Assembly: GCA_037176885.1 (NCBI GenBank)
Contig: JAWWNJ010000158.1
Coordinates: 310,001-374,000, forward strand
Reading direction: 5' to 3'
Source: Favolaschia claudopus
Taxonomy: Eukaryota > Basidiomycota > Agaricomycetes > Agaricales > Mycenaceae
Length of the DNA: 64,000 nt
Positions 35,644 to 46,931 of the stretch are shown in pieces. Position 1 is the stretch's first letter, and every line of letters begins with the position of its first letter. Made by a program: the position numbers and the translations under genes. The notes below the pieces were generated by a model that was given only the letters and a program-made list of their open reading frames with translations, was not told the origin of the DNA and did not search any database.

Positions 35644-38593
35644 CCCCCACTCGACCCAGGCCGTAGTCCCATAGATAGACAGAATTTGGAGTGCTTGTCA
35701 TGAGATAAAGGTTTTGTGAAAATATCGGCCACCATTTCATCTGTAGGATACCACAAGACAATACATTCTCCAGTGCGAACCAAGTCATCACGAATAAAAT
35801 GATATTTTCTTTGTATATGCTGAGTCCTAGCGCGGTATTATGGATCCTGGGACAGAATAATGGCAGCTCGATTATCACATCTCAACTCAGTGGGATTTCT
35901 CTGATGTTGACCTAATTCGTCGAAAAAGGATCTTAACCATGCTAGATGTTGTCCTGCATTTGCAAGTCCAATGTATTCACTCTCAGTAGAAGATAGAGCG
36001 ACCATGGATTGCCGACGACTAGACCATCCGATTGCTCCAGAGTTGACAATGAACACATAACCAGAAGTAGAACGAGATGTATCTCTGTCTCCATTCCAAT
36101 TGGCATCACTGTATCCCAGAAATTGCATGTCCATTGCTGATGTCCGCCCCGTTGTATACAAGTTCCCAATGACGGGTGCCTTTGAGGTATCGAAGAAGTC
36201 GTTTTGCTGCTGCCCAATGAATTCTCTTTGGCTTCGCACTATATCGACCAAGTACTCCTACACTGTATGCAAGATCTGGTCGAGTACCTAGCATGGCATA
36301 CATAGCAGACCCGATTACACTTTGATATGGAACAATAGCTCCACCTTCGACAATAGCCATATGGGTAATGATACTGTCGTCATCAGGGTCATTCTCTGTG
36401 AGAGGGGTTCCAGTAGACATAGGTGTGAATACAGGTTTGCAGTCTGTCATGCCATAGCGAGAAAGGACTTTGTCAATATACTGACGCTGGTTCAGTGCAA
36501 TGGTGCGCTTGTTACGGTTTCGAATGATCTCGATCCCAAGGAGGTATTTGGCTGGACCCAGGTCTCGCATCTTAAAAGTAGACGAAAGCATTCTTTTGAC
36601 TTTGGAAGAGAATTCTTTAGAAGTTGCAGCAACAAGAAGATCATCAACATAGACCACAACAAAACAAGTCTGTTTGCCTTCTTTATAAACATAAAGGCAG
36701 GTCTCTGAATTCAAGCGATGAAATCCGAGTTTTAGAATCTCTGTGTCAAAGGTCCTGTTCCAAGTTCTCCAGCTTGTTTAAGACCATAAAATGATCGCTT
36801 GAGTCGCCAGCAGTGACCTTCTGGAATTTCAACACCTTCCGGAGGCATCATGTAGATTTCTTCCTCCAGTTTACCATTGAGGTAGGCTTGTGAAACATCC
36901 AGCTGATCCAGTTCTAAGTCGTATCTGGCAGCAAGAGCACAAATGATGCGAACAGACTCAAGATTGGCAGTGGGCGCAAAAACTTCTTTGTAGTCAACAC
37001 CTTCTTTCTGAGTATCTCCTCTGGCAACGATTCGGACTTTGTAACGAGCAATTTTGCCTGTTTCATCCACTTTGACTTTGGGAACCACTTTAGATTTACA
37101 GTAATAGGCTTGACACCGTCTGGTATGGGAACAACATCATAGACGTCATTTGCTCGGAATCCAGCAAGTTCCTCTTCAAGTCCAGCTCTCCAATGTTCAG
37201 CATCAGGACCCTGCAATGCCTCTTGCCAACTAGAAGGGTCAAGAGGGTTCTGAGCTAAAAAGGCTTCTTCAATAGCATCATCTAGAGAAGCAAGCAAGAC
37301 TGCTTCTGGAGCGTCAGGGACTTTAATGTCTGGTTCAACAGGCGCTTCATTTTCTTTTGCCTGTTTACGTGCTGCATTCTCTGCATCGCGCTGAGCTTTT
37401 GACTGATGCTGTGGTCCTTCAGCTATTCTGTCGTACTCAGCGGTGGGATGTTGTGCCCTTGCATGTGGACGTGTTGACCGCCTAGTAGGTTCCTGTCGTA
37501 CACCTGCGACCTTGCGCAATGGTGGAGCTCCCCTATTTGATGGATGGACAATAGACGGCGGATCAGCCTGACTTAGATTATCCTCCACTGAACCTGGTAT
37601 CAGGTGAGGCAAAGTGTCCGGTTCACCATCATCGTCATCATCACCATAATATGGGGTAGACCTCTTCCGCAGTGTCTGAGCAAAATCCTCATATTCTTTC
37701 CTAGAAGTCGCAGGTGCCTCAAGCTTTGGTTCTATAGGTGAATTAAGTTCCTGGTCATCAAACCGAACATGCCTAGATGTGATGGTTTCACCATAAGAAC
37801 CATCTTTGTTGATTACTAGCAAGTCATACGCTTTACTGTTTTCATGGTAGCCAACAAAGATGCAACGCTTTGCTTTATCGCCAAATTTCTGCTTGTGACG
37901 CTTTTCTTTAGGAATCAGAGGATAAGCTCTACAGCCAAAGGGATGCAGGTGTCGTATGTTTATTGGACGGTCAAAAAGTTTCTCATGAGGGATCTCAAAT
38001 TCCTGTGCTGAAGTAGGTGTTCTATTCACAGTATAACCAGCTGCTTTCATTGCTAAGACCCAAAATTTACGAGGAAGGCGTGAGGCGATCAACATAGTTG
38101 TAGCTCTGGAAACAAGTGTTTGATTCATTCGCTCTGCTACTCCGTTTTGCTCTGGAGTGTAAGGTGCTGTTGTTTCATGGATGATGCCTAGACGTTTGAA
38201 TTCTGTTTCCATTTGATGAGACGTGAATTCACCACCCCCATCTGTGCGAAAGAATCGAGTCCAGCCCTCACAGAATTCCCAATTAGCAATTTGAGCACGA
38301 AAATGTGCCTCATTTGGTGTCATGGTAGTAGAAGCCCCAGAGTCAATCACCACAGCTTTGGATGAAGGGTTTGCATCACTCAAAAGATAAGCAGACATAG
38401 CAGCATAAGATTTCTGGGAAACAACAGCCTGAGGTACAGCTAAATGTCCATGTTCGGAGTTATCGGAATCAGATTCAGAATCTGTAGTAGCAGAGGCATT
38501 TGCCTTGTCACGGCGCTTTCTAGGTCTCGCTTTCTCAGACTTCTCCTTGTCATTCTTCTTTGAGTCCTTTGATCCCTGCGCTAGATTCTTCAA
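35644..38593 (-). pseudogene. Ty1/copia pol remnant: protease, integrase, RT, RNase H
   Basis: Minus strand. 38593-36914 starts in the gag/protease linker, has VIDSGAS (protease) and then jumps to RTDGGGEFTS of integrase, so the rest of protease, the HHCC finger and the first catalytic Asp are deleted in frame. PEQNGVAER keeps the integrase Glu. RT follows in other frames: 37088-36732 (LDQLDVSQAYLNG) and 36714-36106 (VVYVDDLLVAA). RNase H is at 36251-35650 (DTSRSTSGYVF, LSSTESEY), broken near 35840. At least three frameshifts make it dead. It is inserted in the plus-strand copia gag. Confidence 0.85.
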
Positions 38594-38680
38594 CTGAATC
38601 TGATTCCGATGACTCTGAACATGGACATTTAGCTGTACCTGTTGTTTCCCAGAAATCTTATGCTGCTATGTAGGTCATAG
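38385..38680. repeat. Inverted duplication of the copia gag-protease region
   Basis: The segment 38594-38680 (+) codes DSDDSEHGHLAVP...SQKSYAAM and is the inverse of 38385-38480 (-), about 110 bp apart. The two arms meet at the LKNLAQG codons. Confidence 0.7.
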
Positions 38681-38889
38681 TCCGGGGAAATTTAGAGAAC
38701 CGAAGTGTTAGATTTAAGCACTTCCCAATGAGGCAAGCGCCGGCTTGAACCTTGTGAACGCAACCCTTCAAGTTGAACCGCTTTCCAGTAACACTTTCGA
38801 ACTGTGTGATTCAACGTCGGCCATGTACTTTTTGAAAATATTACTTAAGAAGGCCCTAATTGGTCCAGCACAACTCTGCTTGCACCAAT

Positions 38890-40198
38890 ATGGGCCCCAC
38901 CCGTACCCTCCGGTCTCAAACGAAAGCATCTTCGACCCTGGCCACAAAGTCTGCGAAATCTGGGGCTACAAAATCGGCAACTAAAGCGTCTGTAAAAAAG
39001 ACTGGACCAAAGAAAACCCGCCAGTCTAAAGCTGCACCTGCGGAGTCGGCGGCGGCGGCTGCGCAGCCCTCATCCACCTCCCTTCTCAAACACAGTCAGC
39101 AGACAACGGATGAATGGTACAAAGCTGCGCGAACAAAGAACGGCTATGCAAACTACGTCAAAAGCGGGAAGAAATGGCTTGAAGAGTGGACTTCCGAGGG
39201 CCGTTTGGACGACGAAATTTCGGCAGATGCATTCGATGTTATAGGAGAGCATCCCCCGTTGGCATTGCGTGCTCTCACTGCATATAAATGCGAGCACTTG
39301 GAGCGAAGCTTCGCCTCTGCAGAAGGGATTCGCTCTGCTTTCAAGGATTATTTCGAGCGGTAAGTCACTTGCATCATTGAGATTGTCAATGATTTTCGTC
39401 GACTTTGCACAGGGTATGCGGATGTCAGGGTGATTTTTGGAAGTATGTCTCGCATACTCAGAAATGGGAGGGGAATCCCGTTTTTCAAAGCGGCTTCAAG
39501 ACGTACTACGAGTCGCTCAAGAACCGTCATAACCGGACGGGCACTGCGACTCAAGCTCTGCCCATGCTTCCCGCTGATCTGAAGGTCATTATGGCTTACC
39601 TAGACAGCGATGAAGGTGCCAAAGCGTTCACTGTTACACAGCGCTTGTATTTTAAGGCATTTGCCTCTACAGCATTTACACTTTGGACCCGGTGAGTACA
39701 TTTCGATGCTGCGTAAGTTCAGGATTTGATTTGCATACAAGTAACGATGAACTGGTTAACCTTTAGTTCAAAGATGTAAAGATGGACTTACGCTCGAAGA
39801 CCGGGATTCCATACCACGAATTCTCCCTCATTTTCCGTAAAACTAATAAAGACCCGACCAATTAAGGCACGTGGAATCGACTTTCTTTTAACTTGGGCTC
39901 TAATCACCTCGCAGTTCAAAAGTATATGGTCCAATTCGATAAAGTGCATCAAGAAATCGACTGCTACACTCACGTTAAGGCATGGAAAGTCCACATGGAA
40001 GGTTTATTAAGGCGCTCCCTGACTGGAAATGACTTTGTTTTTCCGGCATTGGCTTCTACCGGCCAAGTCAAATTCGGCGAGCCTACCAGCCGTTCTGCCT
40101 TCGAGACCTTGCTGAACGATGTGGTGGAGAAATCGCACGCGCTTCACGGCCGTAACGGGCTCGCAGCATTGCCAGGTATCGATGATGAATACAACTAA
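38890..40198 (+). pseudogene. Tyrosine-recombinase-like (Crypton-like) gene, broken
   Basis: Exons 38890-39359, 39413-39691, about 39741-39866 and 39912-40198. The N-end is Lys/Ala/Ser-rich and basic, then DYFERVCGC, FKTYYESLKNRHNRTGTATQ, ALPMLPADL, LYFKAFASTAFTLWTR, IPYHEFSLIFRKTNKDP and FVFPALASTGQVKFGEP. This matches, from memory, a tyrosine-recombinase-like family of agaric DNA elements that cut and rejoin DNA. An in-frame TAG lies in exon 3 (VNL*FKDV), a TAA ends the same exon, and the frame ends shortly after HGRNG, before the region with the catalytic arginine and tyrosine. Hence a pseudogene. Confidence 0.65.
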
Positions 40199-40277
40199 TC
40201 CGGCATGCTTTCGTTCCAATAGACTACATTACAGCGTTGCTCCGAATATAATTTTGCTTTCATACTGTGTAAGGATT

Positions 40278-41460
40278 CACTGTGAAAACATCGGCACCTG
40301 ATTTTCATGTACCGAGAACATGAATCAGTTATTTCATAGAAATGCGCATGATTCTAGCTTTTCAGGTATCCCAGAGGAATCAGGCCCCATTCAATGAATT
40401 TGACCGATTGCTCACCTTCTCAAAAAATCATGGAATACGACATTAAAATCACCGGCGCCTAGAGCACGAAAACGCCTAAGTCCAAATGCCGAATTGCCGG
40501 GCAATGACGTCAGAGCTCCACATCCGCAGCACACAAATGCTGCGGACGACCTCAGACGTCTCTTGTCTCCCTCCCACCACCACCACCACCCCCCACCATC
40601 CCGCCAGCACTCTCCTCGTCGGACGCCGTCGCCGTCGCCGTCGTCTGTCATTGTTTTGTGGCCATGACCGTCACCGCCGCTCTCTTTCTCCCTCTTGCTC
40701 TTTCTAAATGGCTGTGAAATGACTGACCAACAGACTCCATCCCATTCGCACCACCTCAACGACCTCCCAGCACATCGTCCCCGCACGTCACCGGTGTCGC
40801 TATTTGTGCAATTGCCTGCCAAGTGATCCGTATGGCAATGTATTGCAATGAGAGCAACAGGTGCGCTGACCGCCCATCTTCCCCTCACACTTCCACTAAC
40901 CACTTCTCTCTAGCAAGCTGATCTATTCATCGCCTCGAATCCACCCCCAACGCAACTTCCTTAAGAATTCGCCCTCGTTTGCGTCGACTCAAACCCCGCC
41001 AAGTCATCGAGCCCATCTCGGGGCTCCCATACTTCGCCTAGCCTCCCACCATTCTCACCTCTATAGACCCAATCTAGCACTCTAATTCAACGCTGACTTT
41101 GAAGAAGTCGTGGCAGAATTGTAGGTTCACGGTGCCGAGCAGATTCGCGTAGATATTGCATGTATTGGTACATAGACCACAATATCATTTTATTTGAACC
41201 CGAATTTCGCTCCAAATCGCATTTTTTTAATGGTCTCAGTCCATGATTTCACGCATGTGCAGGGAGGATATGGGATTTGAGCCTGATTTTCATGGATCGG
41301 CACATGAATTTGGCACATGAAAACGTCGAAAAAGAATATGATTTTATTTGGGCGCTGGGTACATGAAAATCCGGGACCAGCAATTGATATTCAGGTTATG
41401 GGGACATGAAAATCGGGGTACCAAGGTACATGATTTTCAGGTCCCCCGATCTTCACAGTG
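40278..41460. mobile_element. CACTA-like non-autonomous element
   Basis: Ends are CACTGTGAA...(ACCTGATTTTCATGTACC) and the inverse, with ATT duplicated on both sides (40275-40277, 41461-41463). A CACT(G/A) start and 3-bp duplication are typical of the CACTA superfamily. ACATGAAAATC-type motifs recur in the subterminal 200 bp. No transposase frame; 40560-40700 is a CACC/GCCGTC-rich simple stretch. Confidence 0.72.
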
Positions 41461-41463
41461 ATT

Positions 41464-42237
41464 GAAGTTGACAGAGTGTTCGGGACCTTTGGGTTATCAG
41501 AACTCAGTATCGGTAGACTTTTAGCGCAATAACACATTTGGACATATGTACAAAAAGCATTCAATAACTCTACCAAGCAGCAAATATGCAGCAATCCGAC
41601 GATTGACGCGAAAGATTGAGACAGAAACAAGGCACATGACCATGTTGAACTCTCCTTGCGTTTCATCTCCGGAACTAGAGCGAAAATGGAAAATTCCTCC
41701 TACCATTACAAATAAAATCCGAAATCAAGTCTAGTGGCAAAAAGTCCGATGGGCGTCATCTATCTACTTATTGAGATGTGTTTTGGGCGAAAATGCGACA
41801 GCCATTTGGCGGGACTTCCAAATTGGGATGGGAATGATGGATGTCACCGGGTGACGGGGCATTGCCCATACCCAGTGTCCTTCTAAATATTCTGATGATG
41901 AGTTGGCCCAATTCTTTCTGGATGCTTAGCTTCACCCTATCTCAATAGTCTATCTGACTTTAAGCTTCCCTGAATCAGTAGTTGCCCTGCAAACTACAAA
42001 GAAACGAGAAGCTCCTTCCTAATTGGGCACCCGGTTCAAAAGCAGGTCTTTCTTGGGTCTTTCTCAAAAATCTGATGATGGATTCTGCTGAAAGTCAGAG
42101 AGCAGCGGTATTGAGCACATCAAAGGCTGTATACTAACTCCAGGCTTCCCTGAAATAATGCTTTGCATGTTACAGCTGTTCCGGAATACCTTGGCATGTT
42201 CACATTTTTTTGCACACTTTGCACTTTTTGATCGAGG
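41464..42237. other. No gene recognised
   Basis: AT-rich DNA with only short chance frames on both strands. Confidence 0.4.
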
Positions 42238-42418
42238 TGATATGATGCACCATTTATGGAGATTTGGGCTGAATGCCGCTGTTCCCGACGCTTTCTGTCA
42301 TCTCTTCACATTTTCCGAGGACTTCTCCCCGTTTCATAGCCGGTGCGTAGCCGCTGAGCTGCCGCTGCCAGGCGTCGCTAGCCGAGGTGATCCTTTCCTT
42401 TAAAGGTGCATCATATCA
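42238..42418. mobile_element. Short hairpin-type MITE
   Basis: TGATATGATGCACC at 42238-42251 is inverted exactly at 42405-42418. 181 bp overall, no coding capacity. Confidence 0.5.
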
Positions 42419-42859
42419 GTCCATCAAATGTGCGAGTTTAAAAAATGTGATTTCTGAATATCGGGATTGATGGAGTTGATGGCCTCGCAGGCCGGCTGAT
42501 ACATATCAGCTAGCCGCGTTTTCGTTTTCGATTCTCGTTTATACCGCTCCTCCTACTCGACCTAGAGCCCCAAGTTGTTGTGGCCGCTGTAGTCTGCAGG
42601 GGCACAATCGCAATTCATGCCGTTACACTCCAGTCAAGTAGATTTAACAATTTAACAATATGATATTCGTCTACACAGCAAATGCTTAGGTACGGGTACC
42701 TTGACGAACCCAGTGGGGATTAAATCAAGTGTGATGTTGTGAGGGTGGCCACTTAAGTCGAATTGAGAGACAGCTCGCGCAAAACCCAGTGGGAAAAAGC
42801 AGCGAGTGCACCGACGGCGGCCTCAGTTGTAGAATTTGAGGACAATGTTACGCTGAGGC

Positions 42860-43180
42860 GTGTTCTGCCATGGTTCGTTGGACACTCTCGAAGATTCCGC
42901 CAACCGAATAGAGATCATATGTCAATCGGCAGCCAAATTACTCGCCAATTTCCCCTCTTCACCTTTTGGACGACAGAGCGAGCTGATAGTCGGAACGGCA
43001 GGGACCTGCATTGAGCTCGATGATGTCGCAGAAGGTGCTTTCGACGCGGAACCATACTACGCGAAGGTTGCTTCCCGGGAGCGGAAAGAATGGACGACAG
43101 ATTCCCTATTTGACGACATCGACGCCCAACTGAAGCGCCTGCATCCCAGATGCGCACAGTTGTGTGAGACGAGGCGCTGA
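42860..43180 (+). other. Open frame of host-like composition, unrecognised
   Basis: The plus frame reads SANRIEIICQSAAKLL, PFGRQSELIV, DDVAEGAFDAEPYYAK and ends DAQLKRLHPR near 43145, after which the same DNA is antisense to the WD40 fragment. It may be an exon of an unknown gene joined to the WD40 remnant by rearrangement. Confidence 0.3.
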
Positions 43181-43340
43181 CCGTCCGGCGAGAACGCGAC
43201 AGACGAGACCGCATCGTCGTGCCCCTGCAGCGGCTGCCCATTTGCAGCACCCGTGGTCGCATCCCAGATGCACCGTTTTGTCGTTGGACAGCAGCGAGCA
43301 AAGAGAAGATGACTCTCGTAGGGATTGCCAAGGAGGAAGA
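43060..43340 (-). pseudogene. WD40-repeat fragment
   Basis: Minus frame has IWDATTGAANGQPLQGHDDA, VSSVAFSPDGQRLVS and, after a one-base shift, TVRIWDAG. These are two adjacent WD40 blades, of the sort found at the C-end of fungal NACHT-WD40 (STAND) proteins. No other blades or NACHT domain are seen. Confidence 0.7.
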
Positions 43341-43722
43341 GCAAGTGCAGGATGACACTTGTGGGGAGTTTCCATTTTTGATCACTTGAAAGTGAACACA
43401 GAGAGAACTTCGAACAACACATACAGCTCAGAGAAACATGTTGGGTATGTGGACAATGGTCCACATAGGAGGGTAAGCTTGCTTCAGTGCGAATGGGAAT
43501 TCAATATCCTAGTTGAATACGTCCAATTCATCCATATACAGTAGCTAATCTTGCTAAATTAATTCGGGCAACATTACTGGCTCGAGCAGTTTTTCGCCCG
43601 ATTTGGGTAACCAGCTTATTCAGTTGACGAACTTCAAAACCGCCTCAGTAACCGCCCTCATATTCACCTTCAAAGTTGCAGTGACTCAGCGGCCCTGTGT
43701 TTTCCGGATTATTGATTCTGAC

Positions 43723-44241
43723 TAAGGCTCCAACCATTTCGTTTTCGTTTGTGGAATCCGGCAAACAAAACGGTAATGGTTTCAAACCGTTTATAAACTG
43801 TTTTCGGGGCTCAGAAATTCAATACCCTCAAGCCGTATCGCTAACGACTCTAATCGATCATTTCCAATGTATGTTCCGCCGTATGTGTCTATTTGAACAT
43901 CATGGATGATTCTGTGTTGGGACGTACCAGCACATTCAGGACCAAGCGAGGGTATTTCCTTATTTGGAACAACTACACAACGCGAACGACTGAGGCCCGT
44001 AACCAACCCGTAACCTCAGGTATCGCAGAGGAAGCATTTCTATGGCATTGTTAAGGGTGTCGTGATATAAACTCGGCGGGCTCACCTTTTTCTGACCTCA
44101 TTTCATGCGCTGGAAGACTGCTAAATAGCTCCAACATGGAAACTGTTTATAACCTGTTTCTGCACCCTGGCAAATAAAACGGAAACGAAAACGATTATAA
44201 CCGTGTATAAATGTTTACAAACGGAAATGGTTGGAGCCTTA
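43723..44241. mobile_element. hAT-like MITE with 8-bp target duplication
   Basis: TAAGGCTCCAACCATTTC at 43723 is inverted at the right end (to 44241). ATTCTGAC is duplicated at 43715-43722 and 44242-44249. Both an 8-bp duplication and a TAANG-type end are usual for hAT elements. 519 bp, no transposase. Confidence 0.85.
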
Positions 44242-44572
44242 ATTCTGACAGCTAAAGCTTATACTCACTGGATAGTGGTAAGTATATCCAAGACACTGGT
44301 AGTAGCACAAAGTCTGGTAATTTTTTTGAAGTTGCTCAAAGCATTCCCTGAGCCCCGGCACTTGTGACAAAGTGCTTCAAGTGCTTGTAACTTGAGGAGA
44401 CTCAGTGTTACAAAACTGGATGCTTACTGAATTCTTTCTCAATGAGCAAGCAACCATTGAGTATATAGGTGTTGGTAAGGTACTGTACATATATTTATCA
44501 CAGCACATGAGGTTCAAACAGGCCAATTGAACTTGAGCTGAGCAAGAGCTGAACCGAAGTTGAGCACTCAGA

Positions 44573-46286
44573 TGTAACGGGCAAGAGATTCCCGGGAGAA
44601 CGAGAGCGGGGAAGAGAGAGAAGATGCCTATTACTGGCGTTGAATCCACGAGACGTACAAGCGGTGCAGTGGAGCTATAAGTACGGGTGCACGGACCAAG
44701 TGCACAGACCATTTCCGAAACAAGTAGGTAAAGTGCCCGTGGATGTAAGTACGAGGAGAATGAATGAGAATACAAACAAGAGAGACTTGGAAAGTAATTA
44801 AGAGTGCCCGTAAGTGCTATAGTGTCCATGTAAGGGAATAGTTCCATGACCCTTACATCACCCCCTCTTTTAGGGATGACGCAGTGAGTCGTTTAGCAGG
44901 GCGCGACACGCGACCGAGGCGAGTCGTGGTCTGCGACGGCGGCACGTAGTCAGACCTCAAATTCTGACGAACGCGCGGCGGGGAGGCAGGACGAGGGAGC
45001 GCGGCAGGTACGGCAGCAGCGGGACGCGGAGGGACGACATCGGGGCGCGGAGGTTCGGGTGCGGAGGCAATCTCGGACGCAGCGGGGGCGGAGCTGGGCT
45101 CGGACGCAGCGGACGACGGTGGAGGCGGGACCTGTGGAGCAGAAACGGGAGAAGGATCCTGCTCGACTTTCCGCTGATGAACGCGGTTGTCGATGGTAAT
45201 GCACAGTTTGGAATATGCGAGAAGTGTATCAGGAGGAGAAAGAACGGAAACAAGCTGATCTTTTACGGCGGGTTTCAAACCGTCATAAAAATGCTTGATC
45301 TTTGAAGCTTCCGTTAACTTCAAATGAACGAGATGCTCGGTGAAGCGCGCGTAATAATCTGCGCAAGCACCAGTCTGCTTCAACCGCTGGATTTTAGTCC
45401 AAGCGGTCGCCTCGGGATCCGAATCTCCGAAATGTTCACGGAAATTCTCAACGAATTTATCCCAAGTATGCAGCAAATGTTGCGACTGTCTTTCGACAGA
45501 AGTGAACCATGCCTTCGGGTGGCCATCCTTGAGAAAGCCAGACATGAAAATGGCATAATCATAGTCGTTACGTAAAGACGCGCGACTGAGATGGATAGCG
45601 TGCTTAATTTCCGAAAGGAAAGGTTCGACTTCATCCTTCTTGCCGTTGAATTGGCGAGGAGGATTGAAGCGCGGAGCACCTTTTGGCGCATCAGATGCAC
45701 CAGAAGGAGGAGCAGACAAACTCTCCATTCTTTGAACGAGAGCTTGAATGCCGAAGCCATAGGAATTGAGGAGCTCTTGATTTTGCTTCAGAGACTCGCC
45801 TATTCCCACTACAGCCCTTGCGAGGGACTCCAAATCCAGCGTAGGCGGCGCGCCTTGAGGCGCCGGAGAAGCTCGAGGCGTATGATCGCCGGAGCTGCCA
45901 GACGTGGGATCGACAGGCCCGAGGGATTCGCCGTCCATGATCGTGAGAGGGCGATAAGATAGGCGAGGGAGGATGTCGAGAGGTTGATGGTGGATTCAAA
46001 CTGTAACGGGCAAGAGATTCCCGGGAGAACGAGAGCGGGGAAGAGAGAGAAGATGCCTATTACTGGCGTTGAATCCACGAGACGTACAAGCGGTGCAGTG
46101 GAGCTATAAGTACGGGTGCACGGACCAAGTGCACAGACCATTTCCGAAACAAGTAGGTAAAGTGCCCGTGGATGTAAGTACGAGGAGAATGAATGAGAAT
46201 ACAAACAAGAGAGACTTGGAAAGTAATTAAGAGTGCCCGTAAGTGCTATAGTGTCCATGTAAGGGAATAGTTCCATGACCCTTACA
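44573..46286 (-). mobile_element. Gag-only LTR retrotransposon with identical LTRs
   Basis: Two 285-bp LTRs (44573-44857, 46002-46286) appear identical; each begins TGTAA and ends TTACA. The target duplication TCAGA is perfect (44568-44572, 46287-46291). Between them only a gag frame is coded. The purine tract AAAAGAGGGGG abuts the 3' LTR. Identity of LTRs means very recent insertion. Without pol it depends on a partner element. Confidence 0.92.
44853..45938 (-). CDS. Ty3/gypsy-type Gag of the gag-only element
   Basis: 361-aa intact frame. An N-terminal linker rich in Pro and Ser is followed by the retrotransposon gag fold at about 95-240: FNPPRQFNGKK, VEPFLSEIKHAIHLS, HPKAWFTSVE, WDKFVENFREHFGD, YYARFTEHLVHLKL and KHFYDGLKPAVKDQL. 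A Pro/Ala/Ser-rich tail follows and no zinc knuckle or protease is seen. The last codons (KEGVM) are the polypurine tract, and the stop TAA is the start of the 3' LTR, so gag was fused directly to the LTR by loss of pol. It probably forms RNA-packaging particles. Confidence 0.88.
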   Translation of the reverse strand: MDGESLGPVDPTSGSSGDHTPRASPAPQGAPPTLDLESLARAVVGIGESLKQNQELLNSYGFGIQALVQRMESLSAPPSGASDAPKGAPRFNPPRQFNGKKDEVEPFLSEIKHAIHLSRASLRNDYDYAIFMSGFLKDGHPKAWFTSVERQSQHLLHTWDKFVENFREHFGDSDPEATAWTKIQRLKQTGACADYYARFTEHLVHLKLTEASKIKHFYDGLKPAVKDQLVSVLSPPDTLLAYSKLCITIDNRVHQRKVEQDPSPVSAPQVPPPPSSAASEPSSAPAASEIASAPEPPRPDVVPPRPAAAVPAALPRPASPPRVRQNLRSDYVPPSQTTTRLGRVSRPAKRLTASSLKEGVM

Positions 46287-46291
46287 TCAGA

Positions 46292-46931
46292 GTTTGCTCA
46301 AAGTCGGAAACATTCGGCGCGTAGTCGGAAGTCACAGCGACATGACACCCGACAGCTGGATATCCGAAAGGCCCGCACAGTGCAAAGCACCCAGTCATTT
46401 GTAAGCATCTGCATTTTGGAGCGGAAGCTTGCTTCCCCATGAACAGAAGAGGTTCCATACATGCATGGTCAGAGACATACAGTGGACATTCATGATGACA
46501 CCCATAGGATAAACCAATTTCAAGTTTTCTCGCTCCTGGGCTTGAAACATGAGCAGAAGAGCCAGTGAATAAGTGTACTCGTAGGTAAGTTTTGAGATTT
46601 GTGGAGAGTGAGAAGTAGGACAACCATATCAAAATCCAAACTCATTTGAATGTAACTGGAGGCTATTGAAAAAAAATCCAGTAAGAATTACCGGTGATAA
46701 AGGCGAGCAGTCCGTAGCATTTCTGGCTGATGCTCGTAGGGGGATACTAATTTCCGCTGCGCAAGCCAGGCCCGCCCGAAGTGATAGACCGCTGAATCAA
46801 ATACTGATCGATGCCAGGCATTGGCCATTTCCTGGGCAAGGCTTCAAGCTTCAGGACTTGAGTAGTCTCTCGTAGACAGACGCTCTATATATACCAGCTC
46901 GGTGCCCTCGCTATATAGAGTCTGTTGGTTA
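46292..46931. other. No gene recognised
   Basis: An imperfect palindrome CTCTATATATACCAG...CTATATAGAG lies at 46882-46920. Otherwise only short chance frames. Confidence 0.35.

Noticed and set aside
40412..40903. 163-aa minus frame
   Set aside because: Low-complexity repeats (CACC, GCCGTC) within the CACTA-like element give a glycine/tryptophan-rich artefact.
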